A stretch of 64,000 nt of DNA from JAZGGS01 sp963749485 (GTDB lineage Bacteria; Bacteroidota; Ignavibacteria; Ignavibacteriales; Ignavibacteriaceae), in assembly GCA_963749485.1 (NCBI GenBank), contig CAVVMV010000029.1, positions 10,549 through 74,548 of the forward strand, in the 5' to 3' direction. Under the pieces are notes generated by a model. It ran no database searches. It was given only the letters and a program-made list of their open reading frames with translations, and was not told the DNA's origin. The position numbers and the translations under genes were made by a program. Below, piece by piece: positions 1 to 11,368 of this stretch (its first letter is position 1; each line of letters opens with the position of its first letter).

Positions 1-32
1 AAAGTTAATTAGTAATTACTTTTTTTAACTAG

Positions 33-62
33 AAAGGGATGTCAAACGGCATCCCTTTTTTA
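33..62 (+). terminator. Intrinsic terminator of an upstream gene
   Basis: A perfect 9-bp stem, AAAGGGATG (33-41) with CATCCCTTT (50-58), encloses an 8-nt loop and runs into a T tract. It would end a plus-strand gene lying left of the window, 80 bases before the next start codon. Confidence 0.85.
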
Positions 63-143
63 TTTTAGCAAAAACTATTCTCCACAATTATTTTTAACTT
101 TAGAGTAAATATCGTTTAAAGCTTTTACTAAGGACAACAGTCA

Positions 144-2377
144 ATGAGTGATTTAAAAGATAATTCAATTGCAGCAGATATTTCGGAATTAAAAGAAAAA
201 TTCTTTTCCGGTAGATCTGCCCAGGAAGATGAGCAGGTAAAGCATCTTTACGATGAGTTACAAAATGTAATTAAAAAAATTATTGTAAATAACTTTCTCT
301 CTTCCGATTCCGGATTAGCCGCAGAGCTTACCGAAATTTTTCAATCAGTCGTACGGGGTAAGTTTGCAAACTCGTTGATGGAGAGTTTTGATAAAGAAAT
401 TTATTTCGGGTTTGGTAATTACCTTTTATCAAATGCTAATAGAGAAAAGATACCTAAACTTATTCACGAATATCTTAATCTCTTCCGCTTCTCTTCCTTC
501 CTTCAAAAAATTCTATTGTGGCTGAGGAGGACGAATGGGAAAAGCTTATAGAAGATCTGATCTTACAAAGCAATTATACTATCAACACTTTATTTCATCA
601 AAGAGTAAGAGATTACAAGAACAAACCACTATTCAAGCTTATTAAAGGTAATACTGTTTCAGAAATAAGCTGGAACAATACAGCAGAATTCGTTAGCAAT
701 TATGCTCGTTCATTTAATGCTTTGTTGAAAAACGAAAATGAAGAGAACGGAAAGGTTGCTTTCTTACTTGAAAACTGTCCCGAAATGGCAATGCTGGATA
801 TTGCCTGTCTAACAAGCGGAGTTGTAAACATAATGATTCCAGCTAACTCGGTACCTGAACATATAAGTTTTATTCTTAATCAAACTAAAGCTGCTGTTGT
901 AATTGCGCATAACGAAAAACAGTTAGCAAAAATAAAATCAATAAAGAATGAACTTCATTATTTAAAAAAAATAGTTCTGCTTATTGGAAGCAGCGCTGAT
1001 GATTATGTAATTTCTTTTGAAGAATTTTTAAGCGGGGGTAAAGATGCTGATGAATCTCTTGCAGAACAGCTACTGGAAAGGATAAAACCAGGTTCGCTCG
1101 CAACAATAATGTACACTTCCGGCACAACAGGCGAACCAAAGGGAATAATGTTTTCGCACATGAACATTATTTACAAACGTTTTTGTCGTGCTATGGCTCT
1201 GCCTGAGATTGGTGATACAGACAGGTTCCTCTCCTTCCTTCCGCTTTTTCATACTTTCGGAAGATGGTTGGAAATGATCGGCTCTGTTTTCTGGGGTGCA
1301 GAATATGCTTTCATGGAAAATCCTTCTGTGGATACAATGATCCTAAATATGAAGCTGATTAAACCTTCAATTTTTATAAGCATTCCTAAAAAGTGGCTTC
1401 AGCTATATGAATACGTATCGAGCCGCGTTGATATTGAAGTTGATGATCATCAAATAATTAAGGAAGTGGTTGAAGAATCAACCGGCGGCAATTTGAAATT
1501 TGGATTATCTGCTGCGGGTTATCTTCCACCTGATATTTTCCAGTTTTTCCAAAACTATGGAATTGAGTTAATGAGCGGTTTTGGGATGACAGAGGCCACA
1601 GGCGGAATTACAATGACCCCGCCGGGAAAATATAAACCAAACTCACTAGGTAAAGCCCTTCCCGGTATAGAGATAAAGTTAGGTAAAGATGGCGAAATAT
1701 TAATCAAAGGCGCTTATGTAATGATGGGTTACTTTGGAAGCAGCAGGGAAGAAATTTTTCTTAAAGATGATTGGCTTCCCTCGGGTGATATTATGAAAAT
1801 GGATGAAGACGGTTTTATAGAGATTGTCGACAGAAAAAAAGAAATCTATAAAAATATTAAGGGAGAAACTATTGCCCCACAAAAAATTGAAAACTTCTTC
1901 AGAGATTTTGAAAGTTTAAAACAGGTTTTTCTTGTTGGCGATCATAAACCGTTTAACACGGTGCTTCTCTATCCAAACTACCAGGAAGATGAATCGCCTG
2001 TTTCTGGAATGGATGAACAGCAGAAGCAGGAATATTTTTCTTCCGTCATAGTTACCATAAATAAATTTTTAGCCCCTTATGAAAGGATTCTCGATTTCAG
2101 AATTATAGATAGATCATTTTCAGATGAGCAAGGCGAGCTTACAGCAAAGGGAACTTACAAGAGAAGAGTGATCGAGAAAAACTTCGATGATATTATTGAA
2201 TCGATGTACACGAAAGATCACACAAGTATTTTTGTTAAGAAGACCGAAGTGCGCATTCCAAATTGGTTCCTTAGAGAAAAGGGATGCCTTAGCAGGGATA
2301 TAGTTGCTAATGACGGGGGGATTTCAATTCCAAAACTTAATTTATCTTTAAAATTAAAAGCAGAACACGGAAGGTAA
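144..2377 (+). CDS. Long-chain acyl-CoA synthetase (AMP-forming) with extra N-terminal helical region
   Basis: This is an AMP-binding (ANL superfamily) ligase expected to activate a fatty acid to acyl-AMP and then acyl-CoA. The ATP/AMP signature YTSGTTGEPKG lies near 1110-1145, GFGMTEATGG near 1577-1605, and the hinge region GDIMKMDEDGF...DRKKE near 1785-1840. About 115 residues of unrecognised helical sequence precede the enzyme domain. They are read from ATG 144 in another frame; the frame changes between 479 and about 520, with no start codon or ribosome site for a separate downstream gene. The product resembles FadD/ACSL-type enzymes in length and motifs. The frame after its TAA (2375) stays open into the next entry, so both may form one polypeptide of about 1,600 residues. 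The ligase call is firm; substrate and fusion are inferred. Confidence 0.85.
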
Positions 2378-2432
2378 AAACATTTTTTGCATAGGTAGTT
2401 ATAATTACAAATCGGACTCTCCTTATATTGAT

Positions 2433-4980
2433 ATGCAATCGCTTCTTACAAACCCGTTGCTATGGATCGGGAATAAAGAAGTTATAGAGTTTGCAGGAAA
2501 ATCAATTATACAATGGTACAGGCAGCAAAACATATCAGAACATTTAAAGTTTCTTTCACGTTCCGCTGAAGTAACCATAAGCGAAGATGATAGAGCTTCA
2601 CTTGCTAAAAAAATATCAGCAGGAGAAGTCTCGCTTGAAGCTTTAAACACTGCTTATTTGCTTATCCAAACAGAAAATATTAAAGACTGCAAACATGCAT
2701 TAGCGTACATGGAGAAAATTCTCTCCGATGAAACAAATCATCTTTATAAATTAACACTTGCACTTGTTTCGCGCCCAAATATTACCGGGTTATCAGAAAT
2801 ACGAAGAGAAATTTTTAAAGCAGCAATCAGTAATGTAAACCAGCAGCAGTTCAGTGAAATATTTACAGACTTTACATTAGTTGATAAAGAGTTGCTTGAT
2901 GAAGAGGTTATAGATTATATTGTTGATAAAAGTAAAGGTGGAGAAAACCTTGATGTGATTGAAGCATCAATTAAAAATCTTGTGGGACTACCGGTTGATA
3001 AGCTTGCGCAAAGAATCTCATTGCTCGAATCATTTTTTCATCTCATAACAGTTTACGGTTCGCATCACCCGGTTACGTACAAAAGAATCAGAAGATTTGT
3101 AATGAGGATTTTATGTTTTAGGCAAATCACCCGAAGTAAGTGTGGAAGCTGTAAAAACTCTTACGAATCTGCGTAATGGATTAAGAGAATGGTTTGGGGA
3201 AAACCAAAAGTTTGCTGTTGATGCTGAAACCGGTGAGGAATACGGCTGGAAAGATGTGATAACTTTTGAAGAAGGAATTGATGCTGAAGACAGGCAGAGG
3301 ATAATAAATGCAGTCATTAAAACATCTATACTTAGGGAAGCAATATTTCTTTTTTCAGGAGGGATTTCATTACGATTGGATAATGTACTACCCGGCGGCG
3401 TTTGGGTAAGCAATCTAATTGCAAAAAATGATAAATCGATTTACAGGATATCGGTTCAAACAAGATTCCAGGGCGGGTTCGATATTACCTTTCACTTAAA
3501 CAAAAACTTTCCGCCAGCTGTGGTAAAAGAAGAGATAAAATGGCTGATACTTGCGGAAACTAATTTAAAGGGTGAACGATTGCTGCCTAAATTTGGCGGC
3601 TACTGGGATGAGTATGATCTCTGGACTGAAGACTTTGTTCCGCGGGATAGTGTTGCAAGATTCTTGAACAGAGAATTAACGAGGAAGGAAGAAAACTACG
3701 AGCAGCGTCTCTATTTTCTATGGACTTTCTTTGTTTGGAATGCTGCAAAAGCTTATATCAATTTCTGGCAATTAACAAATCGCGAAATTGAACTTGCTAA
3801 TCCGCTGCCGGATAATATCACTATTCCAACACACGATTACCAGACAGGCACTTTGCTCTATTCTGTCTCACAGCGAATAAAATCTTCTTCTATTACTTCT
3901 TACTTTACTAATTTTTATAACATGTTTGTTAATAAGTCAGTTGAAGAAAATCCGCTTTTAAAAAATGATTCCATCTGGAATTATATTTTTTCTGGAGTAA
4001 TTGAAGCCGAAGGTGAAGAAAAAGGGTTGGAAATCCTGTCAGCATTTAAAGATGAATTACAGGAACCAAATGAATTTGAGGAGAAGGAACATGTCTTATC
4101 AAAATTAGATTCATTCATTAACATCGTTAAAATTAGTGGTTACATTCCTAAAGCGCTTTTCTTTGCTATCAAAAGGTTTCACAGGTGGTTCGTCTTGAAT
4201 GAAGAAGCATCACTAAGCGCCCAGGCAGAAATGTTATTTGATCTTTATGAAACCTACGAGTTATTTTCCCTGGAAGAAAAACACCCCGCCGTAAGAACAC
4301 AATTCTTTTTGAGAACTGCATTTAAAGATTCTTCAGAAGAATTTAAAAATGCGCTTAAAGAAATAGTTAAAAAACAACACGATGGCAATGTTAATAAAGA
4401 TATGATACAACAGCTTATTTCAGGGCTGCATCTTCAATTTCAATTAAGTGAGCGGGAAGAGTTTTTTGTTACACGTTTAAGCTTCCCGCATCTTAAACCA
4501 ACAGATTCTGCTGCGCTTATTAAAGTAAAAAGTGATGCCGGCACGGCATCAAATCTGGTAGTGCAGCTTTTAGATGACGATAACGTTCCTTACATGATAA
4601 GGAATCCTATTTCCCCTAAAGAAATATCGCGGCTTCACCAGCTCTTCTTCGAAACAAATCTTAATGTTCACTTTAATCCTGAGCACCAGTTCCTCGTTGC
4701 ACTTTCTGAAAGAGGATTTATTATAGGCGGTTTGTTTTTCAGCCGGGTTGATGATCAAACAGCACACATGGAAAAAATTGTAGTCTCCAGCAGGTACCGC
4801 CGCAAAGGCATAAGTGAAGGATTAATGAATGAACTCTTTAACCGGCTAAAAGGTGAACATTTAAAATATGTAACTACTGGTTTCTTCCGACCTGAATACT
4901 TTTACAGGTTTGGTTTTAAGATTGAAAGAAAATATTCGGGGCTTGTGAAAGATTTGCTTAATGACGTGGATAAAAAGTAA
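2433..4980 (+). CDS. Large protein with C-terminal GNAT acetyltransferase domain; probably the C-terminal half of the preceding synthetase
   Basis: The C-terminal ~150 residues (about 4560-4970) read as a GNAT acyltransferase: a beta-strand ending ERGFIIGGLFF, then MEKIVVSSRYRRKGIS, the acetyl-CoA pyrophosphate loop, then a strand ending with FRPEYFYRFGF. The ~700 residues before it are acidic, helical and not recognised. A single frameshift lies between 3106 and 3176, where the reading passes from RIRRFVMR to VLGKSPEVSVEAVKTL. Upstream the frame is open back to 2358, giving IFCIGSYNYKSDSPYID before the first ATG, and no ribosome site precedes 2433. This makes a separate gene start unlikely. 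I infer a continuous synthetase-GNAT protein starting at 144. Function of the central region is unknown. Confidence 0.75.
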
Positions 4981-5055
4981 ACTGTAAGCTTCTATATAAA
5001 TCACTAAAGGGATTTAATTCCAAAATATTATCAACTACTAATACTATTTATGTAA

Positions 5056-5679
5056 ATGAACTGGAAAGAATTTTTAACTGATAAGAAGAAACAAAAGGAA
5101 CTTATAATTTCTATTCCTTTCGTTGCAGCTATTCTAATAATTTTTCCTCAATTTCTACAATTTGTTGAAGCTCGCCAGGGCGTGGTGTTTACCGATCCAA
5201 TACTTGTACTATTCAATCCAATTGATTTAACATGGCTTACCTTCGGACTGATCTATTTATCAATTCTTATAATTATCTTTTCCCTGGCTAAAAAACCTGA
5301 AAGGTTATTGTTTACACTCCAGTGTTATGGGTTGATGGTTTTTTTCCGGCTGATTGTTATGTACCTTCTGCCCCTCGAGGCGCCGGCTACACTTATTCCG
5401 CTTAATGATCCGTTAGTTCAGCTTTTGGGAACAGGCGAAATTTTAACTAAAGACCTCTTCTTTTCAGGGCATACGGCAACTCTTTTTTTACTTTTTCTGA
5501 TAACGGAAAAGCGCGTAATTAAGATTATCTTCCTTGCTTCAACACTCCTGGTAGGCATTGCCGTTATGCTGCAGCATGTTCATTATGTAGTTGATGTTGC
5601 GGTTGCGCCCTTCTTTGCATATACCAGCTACAAAATAATTGATGGGATAAAGAATAAGCTGTATGGCCGCTCAATTTAA
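5056..5679 (+). CDS. PAP2-like membrane protein of the sphingomyelin-synthase type
   Basis: This 207-residue protein has about six hydrophobic segments. The catalytic motifs of the sphingomyelin synthase / PAP2_C family are visible: SGHT with His139, and HVHYVVD with His176 and Asp180. Known members transfer or hydrolyse phospholipid head groups by a His-Asp-His mechanism at the membrane. A lipid-phosphate transferase or phosphatase role is therefore likely, but the head group cannot be told. It follows the acyl-CoA synthetase gene by 75 bases and may be co-transcribed, consistent with lipid metabolism. The frame is intact. Confidence 0.8.
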   Translation: MNWKEFLTDKKKQKELIISIPFVAAILIIFPQFLQFVEARQGVVFTDPILVLFNPIDLTWLTFGLIYLSILIIIFSLAKKPERLLFTLQCYGLMVFFRLIVMYLLPLEAPATLIPLNDPLVQLLGTGEILTKDLFFSGHTATLFLLFLITEKRVIKIIFLASTLLVGIAVMLQHVHYVVDVAVAPFFAYTSYKIIDGIKNKLYGRSI

Positions 5680-5966
5680 TTCAGCCAGTTCTATATTTCT
5701 TTCAAAAACTTAATTTCATACACTGCAGAATGGACCTTGATTTATTTAACATCATATCCTTATGACCTTTTCCGGTTTACTTGCTAAAGTACATCCTGTA
5801 AACGCTATAACTTCTTATAATAAATGCTTGATAATTATTATTTTAATGTTTAACTTCATAAAGCTTTAATAACTTCTTGTGCTATAAGATGTTCATAAAC
5901 AAAGTATTTTTCACTCGGAACTTCCACTATCTTTTTATTAACAAGAGAGTTAAGGGAGTATAAAAT

Positions 5967-8213
5967 ATGGCTTTACTAAATTCTAAAAAGCTTAAAGATC
6001 TTCAATCAGAAAATGAAGAACTTAACGGCACTCTTCAAAGGATAAATGATAAGGAAGATAAACTTATACGCCTTGAAGAAGTGATAAAAACGGTTTATTC
6101 CGAGATCAGCGAATTGAACCGGCAGAAAGCAGATTACATAACCTCGGTTGATCAATTGAAGAGTAAAGAAACTGAACTGAACGATGAACTTGAAAAACTT
6201 CACTTTGAAATTGATAAACTTAGAGAAATGAAGAGCGATGAACAGCATAACCTGCTCTTTATTACAAATCATATAAATGCTGTAAAACCTTCAACCGATT
6301 ACCCCAACAAATCAACAAACAATCAAATTGAAATAAATGATGATGAGCTGCAGGCAGCAGAAAAAAGGAAAATGCTATTGGAAGCCGAAAACACCAAACT
6401 GGAAATTCAGTTGGGTGAACTTGGTGGAATAATAGGTTCTCTGGATGAGCAGCAAGCTGATCTTCAGGCGCTTATTGAAGAAAAGAAACTTGAACTAAAA
6501 AATCTTGACGACTCAGTTTCAGATAACAAACGGCAGGAACTGATAAAGCTTGATGAAAAAATTTCTAGTCTAAAAGAGAACGAAACAAAAACCGTTAATG
6601 AATTTGAAAAGAGAATTGGGGAATTATCTTTAAAAGAAAAATCTTTAAGAGATAGTATCAATTTAAAAAATAAAGAACTTGAAGAAATTGAAAATAACAT
6701 TCAAAAAAAGGGATCCCATCAAACATCAACAAATGAAGATAATCTAATCTCGTTAATTGTTGAAGAGCAAAATCTTGCAGACTCGATTACGAAGAAACGG
6801 CACTATCTTGAAGAAATGGAAATGAAAATCTCTTCCTTAAAGGATGATGAGCAGATGTTAAAAGCATCGGTTGAAGCCGGGAAGAAGGAGCTTGGAGAAA
6901 TTGGAAGTATAAACGGCAATTCAATTAATCTTCAAAACTCAATCTCTTTATTAAAGGAGGAAGAAGGTGAACTTAGAGGAAAACTTGACCTTCTTAATCA
7001 AGCGGAGCAGATTAAAAAAGAATTGATTTCTGAGCTTAATGATAAACTTTCCGCTAATGAAATTAATTTTGCTGCGCTGGAAAAAGATTATGAAGAAAAA
7101 ACAAACCAGTTAGAGAAAACTACGCTTAAGCTCCGAAAAATAACCGGGGAAAGCACTTACAAGCAGAAAGAACTTCTTACATTAGCCCAGGTAGTAGATG
7201 ATAAAACTAAAACATTAAAAAACCTCGCTGCAGAGATCTCTTTTTCTGAAGGGAAAATAAATTCGCTTAAAAAAGAGACTATTAAGATTGAAAACTTACA
7301 AACCGAAGCAGAACAGAAATATGAATCTGAGAAAGAGATAATTAATGCACTGAAAAAAGATTACATGAAGTTAAAAGAATATTTGCCCAGCCTTGAAAGA
7401 AGAAAGACGGAGATGAAAGAGGGCAACAGTATGCTTGAGAGCAGGTTCAAAAACATGTTCCAGGTGTACAATAAAGAACTGAACGAAGCGAATAAAAAGA
7501 AAAATGTGCTGGAGCAGATAATTGTTAAAAAAGAAAAAGATATAAATGAACGGGACCAGGTATTGTTTGAAAAGGTTGCGGCACTCAATGAAACCGAAAG
7601 TGTGTTGAAATTACGACAGGTAGAAATTGGTTCTTTTGAAGATCTTCTTTCGGTTATAAATGAACAAACAGAACTGCTTAAAAACGACCTGATAAATCTT
7701 GATGACAAAGCAGCGGCAAAGAAAAATGCAAATAAGGAGCTGGATTTAGAAGCTGAATTGCTTAAGGAAAAGATAAATGAATTTGAGAAAGGATTGCACG
7801 CACTCCTGGAAAACTCTAAAAAACGATTCCTTAAAGGATCCGAAAAAAGAGTAGTACTTGAAAAGGAAATTAAAGAATATGAACACCGTTTAACCGATCT
7901 TAATTATAAAATCAAAGAATCGATGAACGAACTGGTTGGGCTGCAGGAATCTTTGGGAAGAATTAAAATTGAGCACGAAGAGCACCGAAGCGATATTTCT
8001 AAACTTGTTTCGATGAAAAAGAAAATGCAGGAAGAGGTAGATAAGAACCAGGTGCTGCTTGAAAAGTACACAAAAATAAAAGAGAAACTAAAAGCAGAGC
8101 AGGAAGCGATCAAAAAGCGGAGAGGACATACAACCGACAGGGAATTTGCCCCCGCACGTACCAGCGAAAATTTCCAGAACGAAAAGGACTTTTCAAAAAT
8201 TTTCAGGCTGTAA
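5967..8213 (+). CDS. Long coiled-coil protein, SMC/myosin-like
   Basis: Nearly all of the 748 residues are charged heptad-type sequence rich in Glu, Lys and Leu, as expected for a continuous coiled coil. There is no signal peptide, no membrane segment and no Walker motif, so it is not an SMC ATPase despite the resemblance. A good ribosome site (AGGGAG) lies 8 bases before the ATG. The last 30 residues are non-heptad and end in FSKIFRL. Similarity searches with such proteins give mainly compositional hits, so no function is proposed beyond a structural or scaffolding role. The long frame is uninterrupted, unlike many neighbours. Confidence 0.85.
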   Translation: MALLNSKKLKDLQSENEELNGTLQRINDKEDKLIRLEEVIKTVYSEISELNRQKADYITSVDQLKSKETELNDELEKLHFEIDKLREMKSDEQHNLLFITNHINAVKPSTDYPNKSTNNQIEINDDELQAAEKRKMLLEAENTKLEIQLGELGGIIGSLDEQQADLQALIEEKKLELKNLDDSVSDNKRQELIKLDEKISSLKENETKTVNEFEKRIGELSLKEKSLRDSINLKNKELEEIENNIQKKGSHQTSTNEDNLISLIVEEQNLADSITKKRHYLEEMEMKISSLKDDEQMLKASVEAGKKELGEIGSINGNSINLQNSISLLKEEEGELRGKLDLLNQAEQIKKELISELNDKLSANEINFAALEKDYEEKTNQLEKTTLKLRKITGESTYKQKELLTLAQVVDDKTKTLKNLAAEISFSEGKINSLKKETIKIENLQTEAEQKYESEKEIINALKKDYMKLKEYLPSLERRKTEMKEGNSMLESRFKNMFQVYNKELNEANKKKNVLEQIIVKKEKDINERDQVLFEKVAALNETESVLKLRQVEIGSFEDLLSVINEQTELLKNDLINLDDKAAAKKNANKELDLEAELLKEKINEFEKGLHALLENSKKRFLKGSEKRVVLEKEIKEYEHRLTDLNYKIKESMNELVGLQESLGRIKIEHEEHRSDISKLVSMKKKMQEEVDKNQVLLEKYTKIKEKLKAEQEAIKKRRGHTTDREFAPARTSENFQNEKDFSKIFRL

Positions 8214-8418
8214 TTACTTAAAAGTTTTAACTAACAAAACATTTAAGCAGGAAGAACTGTTTCCAAAAGTTTAGTCTTTTTGTTAAAATAGTTACTTTTT
8301 GCCACTTAATAATTTTCTGTCCTATAAATACATTTATCAATATTAAGCTGGTATTTTCAGTTTAATATCCTATCTTAATAATACAATACTATAAACCGTT
8401 TAATTTTGGATAAGCAAA

Positions 8419-9764
8419 ATGAGATCATTATTAAAATCAACAATCGTACTCGCCCTTCTAACTACAGCGGTTCTATATTCTCAAAACCATGTTTCATTTA
8501 ATCCGCCCCCGGATTGGAGTTACAACAAAATTATCTACGAAGTTAATATCAGGCAATTTACAGATGATGGATCATTTAATGCGTTTAAAAGACACTTGCC
8601 ACGCCTAAAAGAAATGGGAGTTGGTATTCTATGGTTTATGCCTATCCATCCTATTGGAGAAAAGAACCGGAAGGGAACGCTTGGCAGTTATTATTCTGTT
8701 AAAGATTATAAAGCTGTTAATTCTGAATTCGGAACATTGAAAGAGTTTAAAGACCTTGTTGATATAATTCATAAAATGGGAATGTATGTTATTATTGATT
8801 GGGTAGCGAATCATACTGCCTGGGATAATGAATGGATCATTGAACATCCTGAATTTTATACAAAAGATTCACTCGGAAATATTATTTCACCTAATCCGGA
8901 TTGGACAGATGTTGCAGACCTTAATTATGAAAATAAGGAGCTTTGGGCTGCAATGATAGATGCGTTAAAATTCTGGGTTAAAGAATATGATATTGATGGT
9001 TACCGATGCGATGTGGCGGGAATGATGCCAATTGAGTTCTGGGTTGAAGCAAGAAAAGAACTTGATAATATTAAACCGGTGTTTATGCTTGCCGAGTGGG
9101 ATACACCTGAAATGCATTTAGCATTTGATATGACATACGATTGGACTTTGCACAAGATTATGAATGGGATTGCAGAGGGTGAGAAATCAGTAACAGATTT
9201 AATTGATCATATAAATATTGATAATAAAAAGTATCCTATTAGATGCATTCAGAATGCAGTTCACTTCTAATCATGATGAGAACACATGGAACGGAACTGT
9301 GTTCGAAAGATTGGGCAATGCAGCCGAATCGTTTGCCGTGTTTTCTTTCTTGATTCCGGATATGCCTTTAATATATTCCGGGCAGGAAGCGGGATTAAAT
9401 AAAAGGCTGGAGTTTTTTGATAAGGATACATATTGAATGGAAAGAACATAAATTTCAAAAGCTATACTCACAACTTATTAAGCTTAAAGATAATAATGAT
9501 GCCTTGCTAAACGGAGAAAGTGGCGGCAAAATTGTATGGGTAAACAGCACAGATAAGAAAAACATACTTTCTTTTACAAGAACAAAAAACAAAGATAAAA
9601 TATTCGCAATCTTCAATTTCTCAGAAAAGAAAATTGAGTTTGACCTTGATGGTGAAACAATTGGTGGAACTTATAAAAATTACTTTACAGGCAAAATTGA
9701 AACTTTTTCAAAAAATGAAAAATTTAATCTTGAACCCTGGAAATTTAAAATATTTGTGAAGTAG
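8419..9764 (+). CDS. Secreted alpha-amylase family glycoside hydrolase (GH13)
   Basis: An exported GH13 enzyme, about 448 residues when its three frames are joined. A signal peptide ending LYSQ is followed by the TIM-barrel motifs in order: DWVANHT (region I, residues 127-133), GYRCDVA with nucleophile Asp198 (region II), MLAEWD with acid/base Glu226 (region III), and FTSNHDE (region IV, near 9263-9280). The C-terminal ~110 residues look like the usual beta domain. Frames change near 9240-9262 and near 9425-9436; all four catalytic regions are present, so the enzyme was functional before the indels. It should act on alpha-glucans in the periplasm or outside. No sugar transporter lies beside it. 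Confidence 0.85.
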
Positions 9765-10015
9765 TAATCTTAACCGTATCCAATCTCACCTAACAATATC
9801 TCTTTGCTAGGATTTAGTAATTGGGCAAAGAGGATTACAACTAAACCGAACTTTTTTCACCCACAATAATTAGTATTTAGAGATTTTGGATGTGTGGAAA
9901 ATATTTCTTTATATTACTTCTGCTATTTGCTGTGCTGAATTGCATATCTATTTCGTCAGCCTATTATTGAATTCAAACTATAACTATTTAAAATCAACTA
10001 AATATTAAGATTAAA

Positions 10016-11317
10016 TTGAACCAAAGTACTACGTCCGGTGAAGATCAATCTCTTCGTGAAGAAAATCAAAAATTAAAAATAGCTGTGGAAGAGCTTGCAA
10101 TTCTAAATGATATTGCGACGGCTATCACCTCAACACAATCTCTTGAAAAAATAGTTGCTTTAATTGTTCAGCGCTGCATTAAACATCTTAAAGTTGAACA
10201 AGGAGTTGTAATGCTGCTCGATGAACAGGATACAGAAAAACCTTTTCAAACTATGATACGGAAACAAGATTCATCACCCAATATTCTTCCTTACCGGTTT
10301 GATAGCCAGATTACAGGATGGATGTTAAAAAACAAATCACCGCTTTTAATAAATGATTTAAAAAACGATGAACGATTTAAATTTACGGATGAGACAGATT
10401 TGCCGGTTAAAACTTTGCTGAGCGTTCCAATGTCTTTAAAAGGTAAAATGATCGGATTACTAACATTATTTAATAAAAAATCTGAGTCTGGATTTTCATC
10501 AGATGATCAAAGATTATTATCAATTATAGCTGCACAATCTGCACATGTAATAGAACACGCAAGACTTTTGCAAAAGGAACAAGAGCTTTTTAAACTTGAA
10601 GAAGAATACAGAATGGCAAAAGAAATCCAGTTGAACATTTTGCCAAAACAAATACCTGCTATTGAAGGTTATGATATTTTTGCCATAAATATTTCTGCAA
10701 AAGAGGTTGGCGGAGATTATTACGATTTTATAAAACTAACAGGTAACAGAATTGCGTTTTGTTTGGGTGATATAACAGGAAAGGGATTACCTGCAGCAAT
10801 GCTGATGGCAAATCTTCAGGCAACATTACGAGGGCAGGCACTTACACAAAAAAACGTTAGCGACAATATTAAAAATTCCAATGTGCTATTATTTAACAGT
10901 ACCGCAGAAAACAGGTTCGCAACTTTATTTTACGGTGAGCTGGATTTTGTGAACCATACAATTACATATTGCAATGCAGGGCACGATGCACCGGTAAGTT
11001 TGTTTGAAAATAATATTACACGGCTTACCGAAGGCGGACTTTTAATGGGTTGTTTCGATTTTGCAGAATTTGAACAGAAGGATAAACAAATTGAACCAGG
11101 AGAATTGCTTTTAATTTTTTCTGATGGCGTTACAGAAGCAATGAACAGTAACAATGAAGAGTTTGGTGAAGAAAAACTTATTTCTATTGTAAAATCCAAC
11201 CAGGATTTAAAAGTAAAAGAATTAATAGAAAAAATTGTAGCCGAAGTGAGAGTTCATTCAAGTAAAGTTGAACAATCCGATGACATTACTTTACTGGCAA
11301 TAAAGAGGAATAGTTAA
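10016..11317 (+). CDS. GAF-domain SpoIIE/RsbU-type PP2C phosphatase
   Basis: A 433-residue cytosolic signalling protein. A short coiled coil leads into a GAF sensor domain (about residues 25-180), then a linker coil (EEYRMAKEIQ) and an RsbU/SpoIIE-type PP2C phosphatase (about 200-430). Metal-binding motifs are visible: VGGDYYDF, GDITGKGLPAAM, SDGVTEAMN and the final DDITLLA. Such phosphatases usually dephosphorylate anti-sigma-factor antagonists or other Ser/Thr phosphoproteins. It lies just before two Ser/Thr kinases, so it may oppose them; this is inference. The start is TTG at 10016, with no ATG upstream in a suitable place. Frame intact. Confidence 0.87.
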   Translation: MNQSTTSGEDQSLREENQKLKIAVEELAILNDIATAITSTQSLEKIVALIVQRCIKHLKVEQGVVMLLDEQDTEKPFQTMIRKQDSSPNILPYRFDSQITGWMLKNKSPLLINDLKNDERFKFTDETDLPVKTLLSVPMSLKGKMIGLLTLFNKKSESGFSSDDQRLLSIIAAQSAHVIEHARLLQKEQELFKLEEEYRMAKEIQLNILPKQIPAIEGYDIFAINISAKEVGGDYYDFIKLTGNRIAFCLGDITGKGLPAAMLMANLQATLRGQALTQKNVSDNIKNSNVLLFNSTAENRFATLFYGELDFVNHTITYCNAGHDAPVSLFENNITRLTEGGLLMGCFDFAEFEQKDKQIEPGELLLIFSDGVTEAMNSNNEEFGEEKLISIVKSNQDLKVKELIEKIVAEVRVHSSKVEQSDDITLLAIKRNS

Positions 11318-11368
11318 AACCTGTTCCATTCCCCAGGTGATTTATTAATTAAAAGTTGAGATGAGAAT

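Noticed and set aside
9890..9970. 26-residue hydrophobic frame (MCGKYFFILLLLFAVLNC)
   Set aside because: It looks like a lipoprotein signal but has no mature part, no ribosome site and no conserved context. It may be a remnant or a chance frame.
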